From Ashinkailepas kermadecensis (taxonomy: Eukaryota > Arthropoda > Thecostraca > Neolepadidae): a stretch of DNA of 64,000 nt. Numbering within the stretch: the first letter of the stretch is position 1; every line of letters begins with the position of its first letter. Both the position numbers and the translations under genes were made by a program. Where the stretch lies: positions 1 through 64,000 of the forward strand of contig JAOTOM010004023.1 in assembly GCA_034440615.1 (NCBI GenBank). The letters run 5' to 3'. The notes below the pieces were generated by a model. The model made no database searches and had not been told where the DNA came from. It saw only the letters and a program-made list of their open reading frames with translations. Shown here one piece after another: positions 14,401 to 25,852 of the stretch.

Positions 14401-14669
14401 CGTATGGCGTCACAGCATTCTCTTGACCACCACGGAACTGGAGTGCGACGTGGGGCACCAGAAGTTCGTGGAATGGAAGAGTTGGCCGAGTACAGTAGCA
14501 TAGAAGTAAGTTGTTCCACCGAAGGTGCACCTGCATCAGCGTTGTTTGATAGGCAGGACTCCATATTGTGCTCAAATTCCCCCCAGTCCGCTTTTCTCAG
14601 ATTCCACCGTTGAGGCCTGCAGCCAAGCATCACGCTGTCATTGTGGTGTATAAAAATTGGAAAATGGTC
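11473..14669 (-). pseudogene. LINE E ORF2, downstream part (EN end, RT, RNase H)
   Basis: Downstream two thirds of the E polyprotein, which performs target-primed reverse transcription. From the right: the end of the endonuclease, the RT N-terminal part (PVPWWSREC...; VIPILKQKKTGLDPLHYRP), RT with FFDIEAAY, NGVPQGSVLS and the LFVDD catalytic box, then RNase H (FTDGSKTSTGAG, CELMAIIKAL, ILSDSLSSL, ERADSAAKW) and a C-terminal Cys/His segment (CPRCLEALTVRHVL), with the stop near 11570. One frameshift lies at the seven-A run 13673-13679, between QDFF and the following RT block. The 3' UTR carries the conserved hairpin (11490-11540) and tail. The upstream part of this gene is at 23691-24298. Confidence 0.85.
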
Positions 14670-14682
14670 GCTACCATGTGCG
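14670..14682. repeat. Target-site duplication of LINE P (left copy)
   Basis: gctaccatgtgcg, identical to 23678-23690. The two copies bracket element P and lie within the endonuclease coding sequence of E. Reading across without P restores the expected order of the family's DHFP region. Confidence 0.9.
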
Positions 14683-14806
14683 TGTGTGTGTGTGTGATTT
14701 GGGTTTTAGGGCACATCGACCATGGTAGGTCATTTAGCGCCCATAACAGAACAGGGAACTACTTAGTCAGAGCCGTATCTTAGTATTATGGTTGGGTGAC
14801 TAGTTT

Positions 14807-16807
14807 TTACTGACCTGAATATATTATCAAAAATCCAATTTTTCTGAAGTATTGACACACCTTTCCCAAGCAGTCCGAGTCGTCTCGAAGGAGACTGGGG
14901 AATGTCCTGCTGGTTCCGAGGTACTGGGCTCTCTCCTGTTCGTAGTGCCGACATGTGAGAATGTGACGTACCGTTAGTGGATAATTGCATCGTGGGCAAA
15001 CTGGCTTGCTTTCATTTATGAGGAGGTGGCAGTGTGTGGTGTATGTATGTCCGATTCGGAGTCGTGCCAACGCCACCTCCTCCGCTCGTATTTTCCTGGA
15101 AGACGAGGGCCAGTATCCTACTCGTGGTTTGATTTCTTGGAGTTTGTTAGTACCTATGGCGTCCCAGCTGCTTTGCCATTTCTCCTGCGTGTATTTTGAG
15201 ATCAATGGGTAGAAATCCCGTGCAGGGAGAGGGAGGGTGCGAGTGCATGGTTTCTGTGCCGCTCGTTTCGCTGCTGCGTCGGCGAGTTCATTTCCCCTAA
15301 TGCCAACGTGGCTTGGGATCCAGCAGAAGGAAACGAATCTCCCTTCTCGTTTCAGTAGGGTGAGCCGATGTAAGATGTCCTGCAAAAGAGCGTCCTGTGG
15401 GTTGAAACTTTCCAGTGCCGATAGGCTGCTCAAAGAGTCGGACAGGACAACACATGAGCAGTACTCACTGACTTCAATGAAGCACAGTGCTTTGAGGATC
15501 GCAACCAGTTCCGATGTATAAACGGATGCGTTTGACGGAAGCGAGAAGGACCTCGTGACGGATCCGGTGACGAACGCGCATCCGACCCCTTGCTTCCCTT
15601 TCGAGCCATCGGTATATATCAGGGTGCGTCCGTCGTACGTGGCTATGCGCTCCAATGCATTCATTCTGAAAAGTTCGGTGGGGACATCACCCTTTTTGGA
15701 CGAAGAGAGGGCCAGGTCTATTTCTGGCGACGCTAATTCCCATGGTGGTATCTGCGATCGGTCAGCAATACGAATTCCACGTATACGGATACCACTTGTG
15801 CGGATTTCTTTTTGCATTCTCACACAGAAGGGTTCAGATATTGCCTTCCGTCCTCCGTGGAACAGTGCCAATAGAGGGCGAGAAAATACCGCGTCATACG
15901 TTGGGTGTAGAGGGTATTGCCTCAGTTTGCACGCATAGCGAAGGCCAAGCTTACCACGTCTCAATGCCAGGTGAGGCTCGTGAGCTTCCACTTGGAGGCT
16001 TGCTATTGGCGAAGTTCTGAATGCGCCGGTTGCAATGCGTAAGGCTGTATTGTGGACCGTATCAAGTACGCGTTTTCTGGGGGTGCTGGCGCCATCATAC
16101 ACAAAACAACAATAGTCAAGCTTAGAACGGATGTGCTGTCGGTACATCTGTAAAAGTGTTGCACGGTCTGCTCCTTATGTTGTTCGTGCCACACATTTCA
16201 TGATATTAAGAGCTTTGGAACAACGCTGGCGCAGAGATTTAAGGTGGTCACTGTATGTCAACCGGCTGTCGAGAGAGACGCCAAGAAACTTGGTGGAAGG
16301 TCGCAGCGGGATTGGCTTTCCATATAGTTGAAGTGACAGTTCAGAGTAGCACGATCGTCGGCGAGAAAAGTGTACAGCGACTGTTTTTTCTGCGGAAAAT
16401 CGAAGCCCGTTTCGGTAGCTCCAATCTTCAAGGTGATGTATGGCCAGCTGTAACTGTCGGTTCAAAGATGGTGTACGAGAAGCAGAGAGCCAAATTGCGA
16501 GGTCATCCACGAAAAGTGAGCGTCCAATGTTTTCTGGTAGTCTCTTTCCAATATCGTTGATCAGCACTCCAAACAGGGACACACTGAGCACACTTCCTTG
16601 TGGAACTCCGTTCGTAGGCACGCATTTTTCTGACAACTGATTACCGAGTCGGACGCGGAAGCACCGATTAGCTAAAAAGTTTTTGATGAAGACTCCCATG
16701 GATCCTCTAACACCACAGTTCCACAACTTCATCAAAATCCCGTGGCGCCAGGCAGTGTCATAGGCGGCCTCCACGTCGAAAAACACTGCACCTACGTGCT
16801 TGTGATC
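14807..16807 (-). pseudogene. LINE P ORF2, downstream part (RT core, RNase H)
   Basis: RT palm and thumb from FFDVEAAYDTAW through NGVPQGSVLSVSLFG and LFVDDLAIW, then RNase H with the Asp-Glu-Asp-Asp set (IYTDGSKGKQGVG, SELVAILKAL, VVLSDSLSSL, NELADAAAK) and the C-terminal Cys/His segment (CPRCNYPLTVRHIL). A single in-frame TAA near 16173-16175, in a place where relatives read TSYG, splits it into 16175-16786 and 14807-16147. The RT N-terminal part and endonuclease are at 18367-20077, beyond K. Confidence 0.85.
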
Positions 16808-18366
16808 CTTAGTTAGTTAGTTATTTGAGTTTAAGGGCGCTTCGACCAAAGTGTGATCATTTAGCGCCCATAACTTTTAGTTCAGCGTTTCAGTTAGTTA
16901 TGCGGACAGGTGCTACCGGGGTGAGTAGATGGCCCGAAAACTGATCGCTTTCAGAAAGCGGAATATGTTCCCAGAATGAACTACGTCTGAGTCATCAGCC
17001 AGGACATCACTATATGTGTTGAGCCGTGTATTATTTCCATAGAACAACCTTCGTTCTGTTGAGAACTGATCGCATGAGAAAAGTACATGACGTACGGTCA
17101 GGCTTCCTAAACAGCGGGGACACTGGGGTCTCTCACCGCCGCAGATAAGGTATTGGTGTGTAGCATGTGTGTGGCCGAGGCGTAGTCTGCACAGCGTCAC
17201 CTCGTCACTTCTGGATCTGCGGTAGCACGATGGCCAGTCTCCAAGGTGTGGTTTTATCGCGTGAAGTTTATTGTTGGTCTGCGCGCTCCAACTACTCTGC
17301 CACTTGGTCTTCATAAACGAATATATTCCGGGAAGATGGTCTCTGGCTGGCAGTGGAAAAACACGCGTTTGTGGTCTCCGAGCAGCCCATTTCGCTGCAG
17401 AATCGGCGCGCTCATTTCCCAATACACCCACATGGCTGGGGATCCAGCACAAATGAACAGTCTTCCCATCCTGATGTATGGCAGTCAAACGAGTCATAAT
17501 ATCAAGGAGTAATGGGTCAGATGGGTAGAATCCAGTCAGTGCCAAAAGGCTACTGAGGGAATCAGATAAGATGACATAATCAACATCTCGCGAGATCTCG
17601 ATGTAGGAAAGCGCTTTTATGATTGCAACGAGCTCTGAACTGTACACAGAGGCATATCTAGGCAAAGTAAAACATCTGACAGAGGAACCGCACACAAACG
17701 CAGATCCTACTCCATGGTCACCCTTCGACCCATCTGTGAAAATGCGTGTGCATCCTTCAAACGTTTCCAGATGCTCCAAAGTTTTCATCCGAAGCAGCTC
17801 AGGTGAAACATTGCCCTTAGGCGTCGCTGCAAGTGTCAGATCAACTGCAGGAGACACCAGATTCCACGGGGGTATCGATTGCTGCTCCATGCACGCCACT
17901 CTAGATACTCTCGTTCTGCTCTCCTGAAGGAGCTTACGGATGCGTACACAGAAAGGTAAGGCCGTCCCACGTTGCCTACTGCTGAACAGTGTCAACATGT
18001 GTCGCGAAAACACCGCTGGGTACGTGGGGTGGGTGGGAAACTGACGCAATTTGCAGGCGTACCGCATGCCAAGCATTTCCCGTCTTAGTGCCAGAGGTGG
18101 TTCGTTGGCTTCTGCCAGCAAGCTAACGATTGGTGAGGTGCGGAAAGCTCCGGTAATGATGCGTAATGCAGCATGGTGTACAGTGTCAAGGACACGCTTA
18201 TTGGTAGTGCAGGCGCTGTCATACACATAGCATGCATAATCCAGCTTGGATCGAATCAACGACCGGTACAGCATCGTCAGTGTTTTACGATCCGCGCCAT
18301 ACGAGGTTCGTGATATGCACTTCAATAAGTTTAGTGATTTAAAACATTTTTCTCTAAGTGTTCTAA
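16808..18366 (-). mobile_element. 5'-truncated I-type LINE K inserted in the RT of P
   Basis: Contains the end of RT, RNase H (FTDGSKGDHGVG, SELVAIIKAL, ILSDSLSSL, ERADSAAKW), the C-terminal Cys/His segment, a stop at 16913, the 3' hairpin and an AACT tail at 16808-16830. It begins abruptly at LRTLREKC, a point after the RT catalytic core. The flanks (18367-18379 and 16794-16807) are only loosely similar, so the target duplication is decayed or uncertain. By chance its frame matches that of P, giving a 1037-codon open frame that lacks the RT active site. Confidence 0.8.
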
Positions 18367-20077
18367 GATGTTGTTTTTCCTTGAAACCAGCACGGACGGC
18401 GGTGTCCAAAGCTAAAACATGGTCCACCGTGGATCGGTTCTTCCGGAAGCCACACTGGGAATTTGAGAAGAAGTCTTGTTGCTCTAAAAACCATGTTAGA
18501 CGCATATTAACCATTTTTTCCATCAACTTACAAAGCGACGATGTCAACGAAATGGGTCTGTAGTGGAGTGCTTCCAGACCACTTTTCCCCGGCTTCAAAA
18601 TCGGGATTACTGTGGCCTCGCGCCAAGTGCACGGGAAGCTTCCTTTCTCCCATATATCATTATAGGCAGTCAGGAGTACATCAATAGCACTTGGAGGAAG
18701 ATGCTTCAGCATGTCGTTGTGTATGGCGTCCGGTCCCTCAGAGACACATCTGAGCGTGTTAGTTGCGTGTTTCAGTTCCGTCAAAGTAAATGGTTGGTTA
18801 TAAGGGTGTTGTATGGTGGTGGAAAAGTCGATAGGGCTTGCCTCGCATCTACGTTTATGTTGCAGAAATCTAGGGTTGGCCTTGCTATCTCGACTCCGCT
18901 CCGCTAGGGCATTGGCGATCTCGTTGGCCACGTCAAGTGGGTGAGCAATGGTTCTACCTTGAATTTGCAACACAGGTAGTGGACTGGAGGAAAGCTGACC
19001 CGATATACGTTTTATTCGGGCCCACACCTGTGAAGTGGGGGTAAAACGGTTCATTCCACCTACATACTCTCTCCAGGAGATTCTCTTTGCTGCCCTTATC
19101 GTGCGCCTAGCGATAGCTCTGGCCTGTTTGAATGCTATCATGTTCGCGGTAGTGCTATGTTTTCTGAAGAGCTTGAGGGCCCTCTTTCGCGCGCGGATAG
19201 CCGTCGCACACTCGTCAGTCCACCAAGGGACCGGGGTGCGGCGCGGAGTGCCAGAAGTGCGTGGGATGCATATATGGGCGCACTGGAGGAGTCGTGTTGT
19301 AAAATCGTCGATGTGGGTGCAATGGTTTTCAGTGTCACGAGTAAGAACAGCATGTATATCTGATTCAAATCGAGTCCAGTCTGCTTTCTTAAGATTCCAA
19401 CGCGGCGGCCGCGTGCCTAACACTGCGCTTCTTCGAAAGGTTAGCCATACCGGAAAGTGGTCGCTTCCGTGGCAGTCGTCATCGACTGACCATTCAAATT
19501 CCTGTGTTAGTTGAGGGCTGGCCAAGCTCAAATCCAATGTTGACGTTCGGCCAGATGGCATAGTAAGATGGGTGTGTGCACCTGAATTTAAGAGGCAGAG
19601 TGATCCTTGTAGGATTAAGTCTTCGAGGATTCGACCGCGTGTGTTGACGTCTATGCATCCCCACGTAGTGTGGTGGGCGTTTAAATCACCGAGAAGAAGT
19701 GCTGGTGGGGGAAGTTCAGTCAGCAACCGCTTGAAGTCAGCAGTGGGGAAAGCGACGCCAGGGGGCAAGTACAGGGAGCACAAACTTATACGCCTGTGGT
19801 TGAAAGTCACCTCCGCTGCGACTGCCTGTAGAGTGGTTCGGAGAGCGAGCTCTCGTGCTGGTACGCTATGGTGGACGGCGAGTAAAACGCCCCCGTGGGA
19901 GACATTTCCAGATGGTACGTCGTGGCGGAACACGGCATAGTATTTCAGCCTCACGTTGTCCTCTGGCGCCAGCTTAGTTTCTTGGAGACAAATGGCTACC
20001 GGGTTGTGTCGATTTAAAACGGTCACAAGGTCAGAAATGGAGGTTTTTAGGCCTCGGCAGTTCCATTGTAAAATCGT
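18367..20077 (-). pseudogene. LINE P ORF2, upstream part (endonuclease, RT N-terminus)
   Basis: Apurinic-type endonuclease: ILQWNCRG at the start, ICLQETKL (metal-binding Glu), LLGDLNAHHTTWG, and SDHFPVWLTF with the Asp-His pair. The RT N-terminal domain follows (VIPILKPGKSGLEALHYRP, NSQCGFRKNRSTVDHVL). The frame is closed upstream by TGA at 20078-20080 and has no ATG where copy E has one, so the start is probably lost or non-canonical. It continues downstream in frame into K, not into its own RT core. Confidence 0.85.
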
Positions 20078-20132
20078 TCAAGAAGAAGTCAGCTAGAACG
20101 TGTTAAGATGATAGTGACTGACTGGGTAGTCA

Positions 20133-21821
20133 CTACTGCATAGATGGTCCTGATTGGGCCCGTAACCTCGCCCTGGGACATCCTCCATCGGTCGGAGAAG
20201 TTTGCCAGGGTGGAGCCCGCTTCCTGCCTCTGACGGGAGATGTAATTATCAGGGAATCACCTACACGTGGTGGGATGGGTGGTGCTGTGGGCGATGTCTC
20301 AGGTGGTCGGGAAAGGAGAGGTTCGGAGCTTCCAGGTGCCGGTGAGGATGGAGCGGTTACATGGGGAATTTCTGTTGCTCGTGCACTCGGCGATGCGTTG
20401 CGGCTTGTGCGTCCCGGAGCTGGGGCTCCTTGGCGGGCACCGACGGTCGGTGTTCTGTCCGCAAACGGAGGCGTTACGGGGATGCGCCGTGACGGTGCAC
20501 TCCCGAGCGTTGGAGGGGGAGGAGGAGGGGGAGGAGGCATGGACTGTGAGGACGCTTGGGTGGAATGGGTTGTCGTGGGAATGGGAGTAGTGGATTTGGT
20601 GGATGGGGTGTTTAGGGACTTGGCGGATCTTTTGGATCGTTGGACCAACGTCCACTTACCGCCCTCCTCGTGTGCCACCGCCGCCGCTTCCGAGGGCACC
20701 GCGGATGCTCGGTGAGGTGCTGGCTGTGGCGCCTCTGTGGTCTGGTCAGGCTTGCACGGCGGACATATGGGTGGCACCGTGGCTGTCTCCTCCACAGTAG
20801 AAGGGGGCGTGCTAGGTATACCAAAAGACCGCAGCAAGGCGCTAAGCTGGGCAAGCAGCTGCGCAGCGCTAGTAGGTTGCTGTTGTTCAATGTTGGTTGG
20901 AGTACGTGTTTTCTGTGCGTATACAATTTTAGGATGGCTATCCTCGTAAGCCTCACGGGCTTGCCTAAAAGATAGATTTCTCGTGCATTTCAAAGACAAT
21001 ATCTCCTTCTCCTTAAGATAGGCTGAGCAAGACCGGTCAGATGTTGTGTGAGGCACTTGTCCTCTCCCATAGTTCACACACCAAAGATTTTCCGATTCAC
21101 ACCTGTCGAGGGTGTGATCCGCCGATCCACATCGGCCGCATGCAGGGCGACCACGGCAATGCTGGGTCGTGTGACCATATCGTTGGCACCTGAAACACCT
21201 CATGGGGTTGGGGACAAAAACTCTAACCTTCACTCGGACATATCCCACTGACACTGTGAATGGCAGGTCGGTGGAGTTAAAAGTAAGAATGATGTTGTTT
21301 GTTGCACGAAGTTCCCCTCCCCTTCGCATCTTCATTCTCTGCGCCTCCAGCACACCGTACTCCGCCAATCCGTCAACGATTTCTGCTTCTGTGACATCCA
21401 TAAGATCGTAGCAATTGATCACCCCTTTGCAGAAGTTCTTAGTGTTGTGGGGTTGGACTGTTACTGGGATGGCGATATCTCTAGGCCCATCTGGGGTACG
21501 TATGCTATAGGTGAATTTATCTATGTCCAAGGCTCTCCTTGCGTCCTCTTCGTAGTGAAATTCTACTTCGATTCCTTCATCCCGTAATTTGTCACAGCGC
21601 GTCACAGTTCCAAGGCGGTCACATCCTCGTTTGCGTTGGAAAGGGGAGAGAGATGACAGTTTTTTATCTGGGTCGGTCGATTTGAAGAGCAAGATGCGCG
21701 GAGTGGATATTCTTAGCGTAGAGGTAGGACTCGAGTGTCCAAAGTGTCTATATCTTGTAGATGCGTTGTCCGGGTGAGTCGTGCGTGTTGCAGTCGCGAC
21801 TGAGTTGGTCTGGTCCTCACG
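20133..21821 (-). pseudogene. LINE P ORF1 (gag-like zinc-knuckle protein), main part
   Basis: N-terminal conserved region (LSSLSPFQRKRGCDRLG), then knuckles CFRCQRYGHTTQHC, CGRCGSADHTLDRC and a third one reading CVNYG, where the second Cys is Tyr. A long Pro/Ser/Thr-rich tail ends in RARLRAQSGPSMQ. The first 13 codons, including the ATG at 22997-22999, are separated from it by D2. A 5-bp repeat (agagg, 21822-21826 and 22961-22965) marks the interruption. Confidence 0.85.
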
Positions 21822-21826
21822 AGAGG

Positions 21827-22960
21827 TTGATTGATTGATTGATTGGGCTTACGGGCGCATCAACTGCTACTGGTTATGTAGCGCCCATATCTCATTTTCA
21901 CATTACAATTGGCGGTATGTGTCTATTTTTTAAAGGGATAGATTACGTCAAACTGAACAGTGGATAAGTATCGATATATTTGACCTGTCTCGACGATCCG
22001 TGAATTATCACCTAAAACATCAGAGAACGACAGTTCGTGGAAATTGGACCCGAAGTGACGTCTTCGTTCCACCATGAAGTTGGGACAAGAAAACAGTATG
22101 TGTCTAACTGTCATCGGTGAGCCGCACCCGGAACAGCGTGGCCTCACCTCCCTTCTTAAAAGGTAACCATGCGTTGCATACGTGTGTCCTATTCGCAAGC
22201 GTGCCAGACTAACCTCTTCTCTCCTACATTTTTTTAGTGATGATGTCCATGGTGCCAAAACTGGTTTGATGAATCGAAGTTTGTTTAGGGCATGGGAGTT
22301 CCAGCTTTCCTGCCACTTTCCTTGGAGGAAGGCATTTACTTTTGCGTAGTAATCCCTGGCGGGGAGAGGCAAGGCTCGAGTCCCACGTCATTGCGCTGCA
22401 CGCTTGGCGGCAGCATCTGCCAGCTCATTTCCCGTAATACCGGTATGGCTCGGTACCCAACACAGGACAATCCTCTTACCAGCTCTACCCAATAATGTCA
22501 AACGTGTTAGAATTTCTTGAGCAAAATGGTTTGATGGGTAAAAAGACTGAAGAGTCCGAAGGCTACTCAACGAGTCGGTTACAATAAGATGTTGGCTTTC
22601 ATTTCCAACCTCAATGAAATATAATGCCTTAATAATCGCAATCAACTCAGCAGTGTACACAGATGCATGTGGTGGTAAAGTAAATGATCTCGTAGCTGTC
22701 CGACATACAAATGCACAACCCGTCCCATTTACTGTCTTGGACCCGTCGGTGTATGTTCGAGAGTAATTACAATACAATTCCAATAGCTCCATTGCTTCTG
22801 CTTTGAAAAGCTCTGGGACTGTGTGTCCTTTCTTGGTTGTTGCAAGAGAGTCATCAATTGCTGGTGAGGTGAGTTCCCATGGCGGAATTTGCGTGTGCTT
22901 CATCCTCGCAACTCCGCGTAGTGGGATTTGAGCCTCTTGAAGTAGTAAGCGGATTCTGGC
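21827..22960 (-). mobile_element. 5'-truncated I-type LINE D2 inserted in ORF1 of P
   Basis: Encodes only the end of ORF2: RNase H (TYTDGSKTVNGTG, AELIAIIKAL, VTDSLSSL, NELADAAAK) and the C-terminal Cys/His segment (CSGCGSPMTVRHIL), ending near 21923. One in-frame TGA at 22388-22390 sits just after the RNase H. The 3' UTR has the GGGCGC/GCGCCC hairpin and an AATC-type tail (TTGATTGATTGATTGATT on plus). The short direct repeat agagg flanks it. The apparent fusion frame 22388-23155 is just P's leader and first codons running into D2. Confidence 0.85.
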
Positions 22961-22999
22961 AGAGGAACCAGGGGTGTTTTTTAGTGTAGTGGATGCCAT
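22961..22999 (-). pseudogene. LINE P ORF1, first 13 codons
   Basis: ATG at 22997-22999 followed by MASTTLKNTPGSS, the family's ORF1 start as in copy B. Cut off from the rest of ORF1 by D2. Confidence 0.75.
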
Positions 23000-23677
23000 G
23001 GAGTGTGCTTGTTTTCGACTCCTCGGGCGCCCCACCACAAAAGGGGCCCAACGGGGGGGACGCCTGGGCCCCGCGGACGGGAGGACGCCAGGCGCCCGAG
23101 GAGCTATACGGGGCAGGCGGCGCCTTCGCCCGGCCGGGAGAGAGATACTCACCACCCCGACCGGGATCCAGCGCCGCCCACCACTTGACCCCTGCCGGCC
23201 AGGCCGGCAGGCACCGGGCCAGGGCCCAGACCTTTGGCCTGAGGCGACATGTCGCTTGGCCCGTATGGGGCCCTACGGACCCGCCCGCCCCTCCGGGATA
23301 TTAGGACCAAAGAGGCGTGTTGGTCCCCCGTCACAACTAACACCGTGCGACGGGGGACCTCAACCTCCAGGACTCCGTCAACCCCGGGGGGCGGGCCGAG
23401 GGGACGCGACAACCCCGATAAAACTGAGCTGGTGGGCAGGACCGGGGAAGTTGTCTTACCTGCTCATTGTAGGGAGAGTTGGTGTTGCAGGGCCAGGCGA
23501 AGGACATGGATGTTGAAATGAGATGGGCATTGGAATGGGAGCGTAGGGATGGAAGGACGAGTGAGGCACTCCTAGTCTGGCCCCTCGCCGGCTCACCGAT
23601 GGACTGGGAATCCGGGTCCTTAGGGCACTCAATCCCCCCCACCACGAAAAGGTGGTGCCTCATCGGGGGGGGGGGGG
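23000..23677 (-). mobile_element. I-type LINE P, 5' leader and 5' end
   Basis: Same GC-rich leader as in copies A, B and C. It ends at an oligo-G run preceded by a hairpin (arms CACCAC/GTGGTG near 23640-23658) and immediately followed by the right target duplication, so this is the true transcript start of the element. In I-type LINEs the promoter is usually internal to the leader; that role here is inferred. Confidence 0.8.
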
Positions 23678-23690
23678 GCTACCATGTGCG
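23678..23690. repeat. Target-site duplication of LINE P (right copy)
   Basis: gctaccatgtgcg, identical to 14670-14682. Confidence 0.9.
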
Positions 23691-24298
23691 TCATCAGAAC
23701 CCGACAAGGTCATATAGTGCGCCAGAGAAGGGCTTGCAAGACTGAGGTCCATCGCGGAGGTAGAACCAGATGGAAGCGTGAAGTGGGTGGCTGCACCAGT
23801 GTTTAAAAGGCAGAGGGCTTCGTCCAGAATAAAACTCTCCACAGCTCGGCCGCGATAATTTATGGATCCGCATCCCCATGCGACGTGGTGAGCATTGAAG
23901 TCGCCGAGGAGCAAAACAGGCTGGACCAGTTGGGACATCAGGCGTCTGAGCTCAACAGACGGTAGCAGCTGCCCAGGAGGAAGATAGATGGAGCATATTG
24001 TAATCGTGTGCCGGCGGAAGCAGACAGTTGCAGCAACTGCTTGGAGAGAGGTGTCCAACGCTACATCCTGGTAAGGAGTATTATGGTGAACAGCTAAGAG
24101 CACACCTCCGTGCGCAATGGTCTCTGACTCCCTGTTTTTTGTAATAACCGAATAATTTTTAAGATGGAGAGAGGAGTGTATTGGTAACTTTCTCTCTTGG
24201 AGACATACGACCATCGGACAGTGCTGGTTTAAAACTGTCTCGAGGTCGGCCATGTTTGTGCGAACCCCTCTGCAGTTCCATTGTAAAATCACAGGCAT
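23691..24298 (-). pseudogene. LINE E ORF2, upstream part (endonuclease)
   Basis: Starts with ATG at 24298 (MPVILQWNCRGVRTNM). Endonuclease motifs: VVCLQERKL, LLGDFNAHHVAWG and the beginning of the final SDDAHG-S block. Element P enters exactly there, and the gene resumes at 14669. The preserved ATG shows where ORF2 translation starts in this family. Confidence 0.85.
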
Positions 24299-24367
24299 TA
24301 GAATGCTAGTTAAGGGTAGTAAAACAGCTTAAAAGGCGAAGTCGCCGACTAGTGTTGACTTGAGTGC

Positions 24368-25852
24368 TCAACTAAAATTGGCTGTCGACTCGAGCCTTCG
24401 TAGGCGGGCGTACTCCCCAGAAACCACCCCCAGCGAGGATGTCCGCGGCCGCGACCTCTGCGACCCACTCTCCGGGGATGATCCCGTCCAGGGCATCACA
24501 CGTTTCTCAGCACGCGCGCCCACACGCGGCACCGGCGCCTGGGAAGAGTCGGCCAGGGACGCTGGTGGAGGGGCGTCTACCCCGGACGGGTTACCACCCG
24601 GGGCCGGTGCGCGGGACGGGGCCTCCACTCGTCGGCGGGGCGAGGGAGGAGTGTGGAGAGGGTTCGCCCGGGGAGGAAGGGGAGGGCGCTTTTTTTTTTG
24701 GGGGGGGGGGGGCTATTCCCCACAGCAGGAGATCCGGACGGAGTCTCCAGGTGCCTTCGCGGCGAAGGAGTGGCTGGTCTGGGAGCGACAGGCTTGTCCG
24801 CTCCTTGGCGAGCTGACGCACGTACTCTTTCCATTTCAGCAAGACGCGCTCGTTTCGCATCGCGAGCGCGTCTTTCGGTTTTCTGCATCTGGAGGTTTAC
24901 GTTCTGGAGTGGCAATGATCTGCCGGTGTTGGCAGCAGGTAACGTTGGTGCAGATATTGAGCTCCGTAAGTCGGCCGGAAGTGGAGGTGATTTTGACCGG
25001 GAGGTGGTAGAAAGGGATCCAGTGCGAGAACTCCGGTTTCGCTCCGGCAACGAGGTGCAAGCGAGTCCGAAAGATCGTAGCAGATCACTGAGTTGGGAGA
25101 GAAACTGAGAGGCACTGGCAGGCTCTCGGTGGGTGGCGACATGCTGTGTGTTTTTTACCTTGCTTGCGTAGGACACGCTGGGATGGGTATCCGCATATAT
25201 TTCTCTCGCCTGCTGAAAAGATATATTTCTTGAGCATTTCAGGGTTAGTACTTCCCTTTCCTTCACATTTACTGGACAGGCCCTGTCAAAGGCCGTGTGC
25301 GGTACCTGTCCCTGGCCGCAATTGACGCACCATACGCTTTCAGCTTCACATTTTTCGCTTGTGTGTTCTATCGTGCCACACCTACCACAGGACGGGCGAC
25401 CACGGCAGTACTGGGTAACATGGCCGTATCTCTGGCACCGGAAACACCGCATGGGGTTTGGAATGAAAACACGCACCTTCACCTTGACATAGCCTACGTG
25501 TATTGCCGAGGGGAGGTCTGTAGAATTAAAAGTCAAAACAATGTTGTTCGTCGCCTGTAGTTCATTTCCTCTCCTCACCTTGATCCTACGCGCTTCAATG
25601 ACACCGAATTCCGCCAGGCCGTCGACAATGTCAGAGTCCGATACGTCCCTCAAATCGAAACAGTTTATCACACCTTTGGAGTGATTCTTTGTCTTATGTG
25701 GCTGAACTAAAATAGGTATAGTGACATCCCTCATCCTGCCCTGGTCTCTCACATAGTAAGTAAATTCTGTTGCCTCTAGGGTTTTCTTGGCGTCATCAAC
25801 GCTCCGAAATTCCACCTCGATTCCTCCATCTCGTAGTTTTTCGCATCTGGCG
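24368..25852 (-). pseudogene. LINE E ORF1 (gag-like), 5'-truncated and frameshifted
   Basis: Begins abruptly near 25852 within the N-terminal domain (RCEKLRDGGIEVEF), so E is 5'-truncated or cut here. All three knuckles are intact: CFRCQRYGHVTQYC, CGRCGTIEHTSEKC and CVNC...H...C. A basic helix (QKTERRARDAKRARLAEME) and a proline-rich part follow. The family C-terminus (SQRSRPRTSSLG...) is in another frame, 24368-24628. The shift lies between about 24600 and 24715, close to a T10-G13 homopolymer run, so it may be real or a sequencing error. Confidence 0.8.

Larger units (their letters stand above)
14683..23677 (-). mobile_element. I-type LINE P, near full length, with two nested insertions
   Basis: About 9.0 kb between two 13-bp target duplications. 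Taking out the 1.1-kb D2 and the 1.56-kb K leaves roughly 6.3 kb: leader (23000-23677), ORF1, ORF2 and a 3' UTR ending in the conserved hairpin and a CA-repeat tail (TGTG on the plus strand). The 5' end is an oligo-C run with the CACCAC hairpin. Defects are D2 in ORF1, K in RT, a nonsense codon near 16175 and no ATG at the usual ORF2 start, so it is inactive. It is the most complete copy of the family here. Confidence 0.85.

Noticed and set aside
22388..23155. Apparent single protein joining an Arg/Pro-rich N-terminus to RNase H
   Set aside because: It is P's leader and first ORF1 codons reading into the separate insertion D2.
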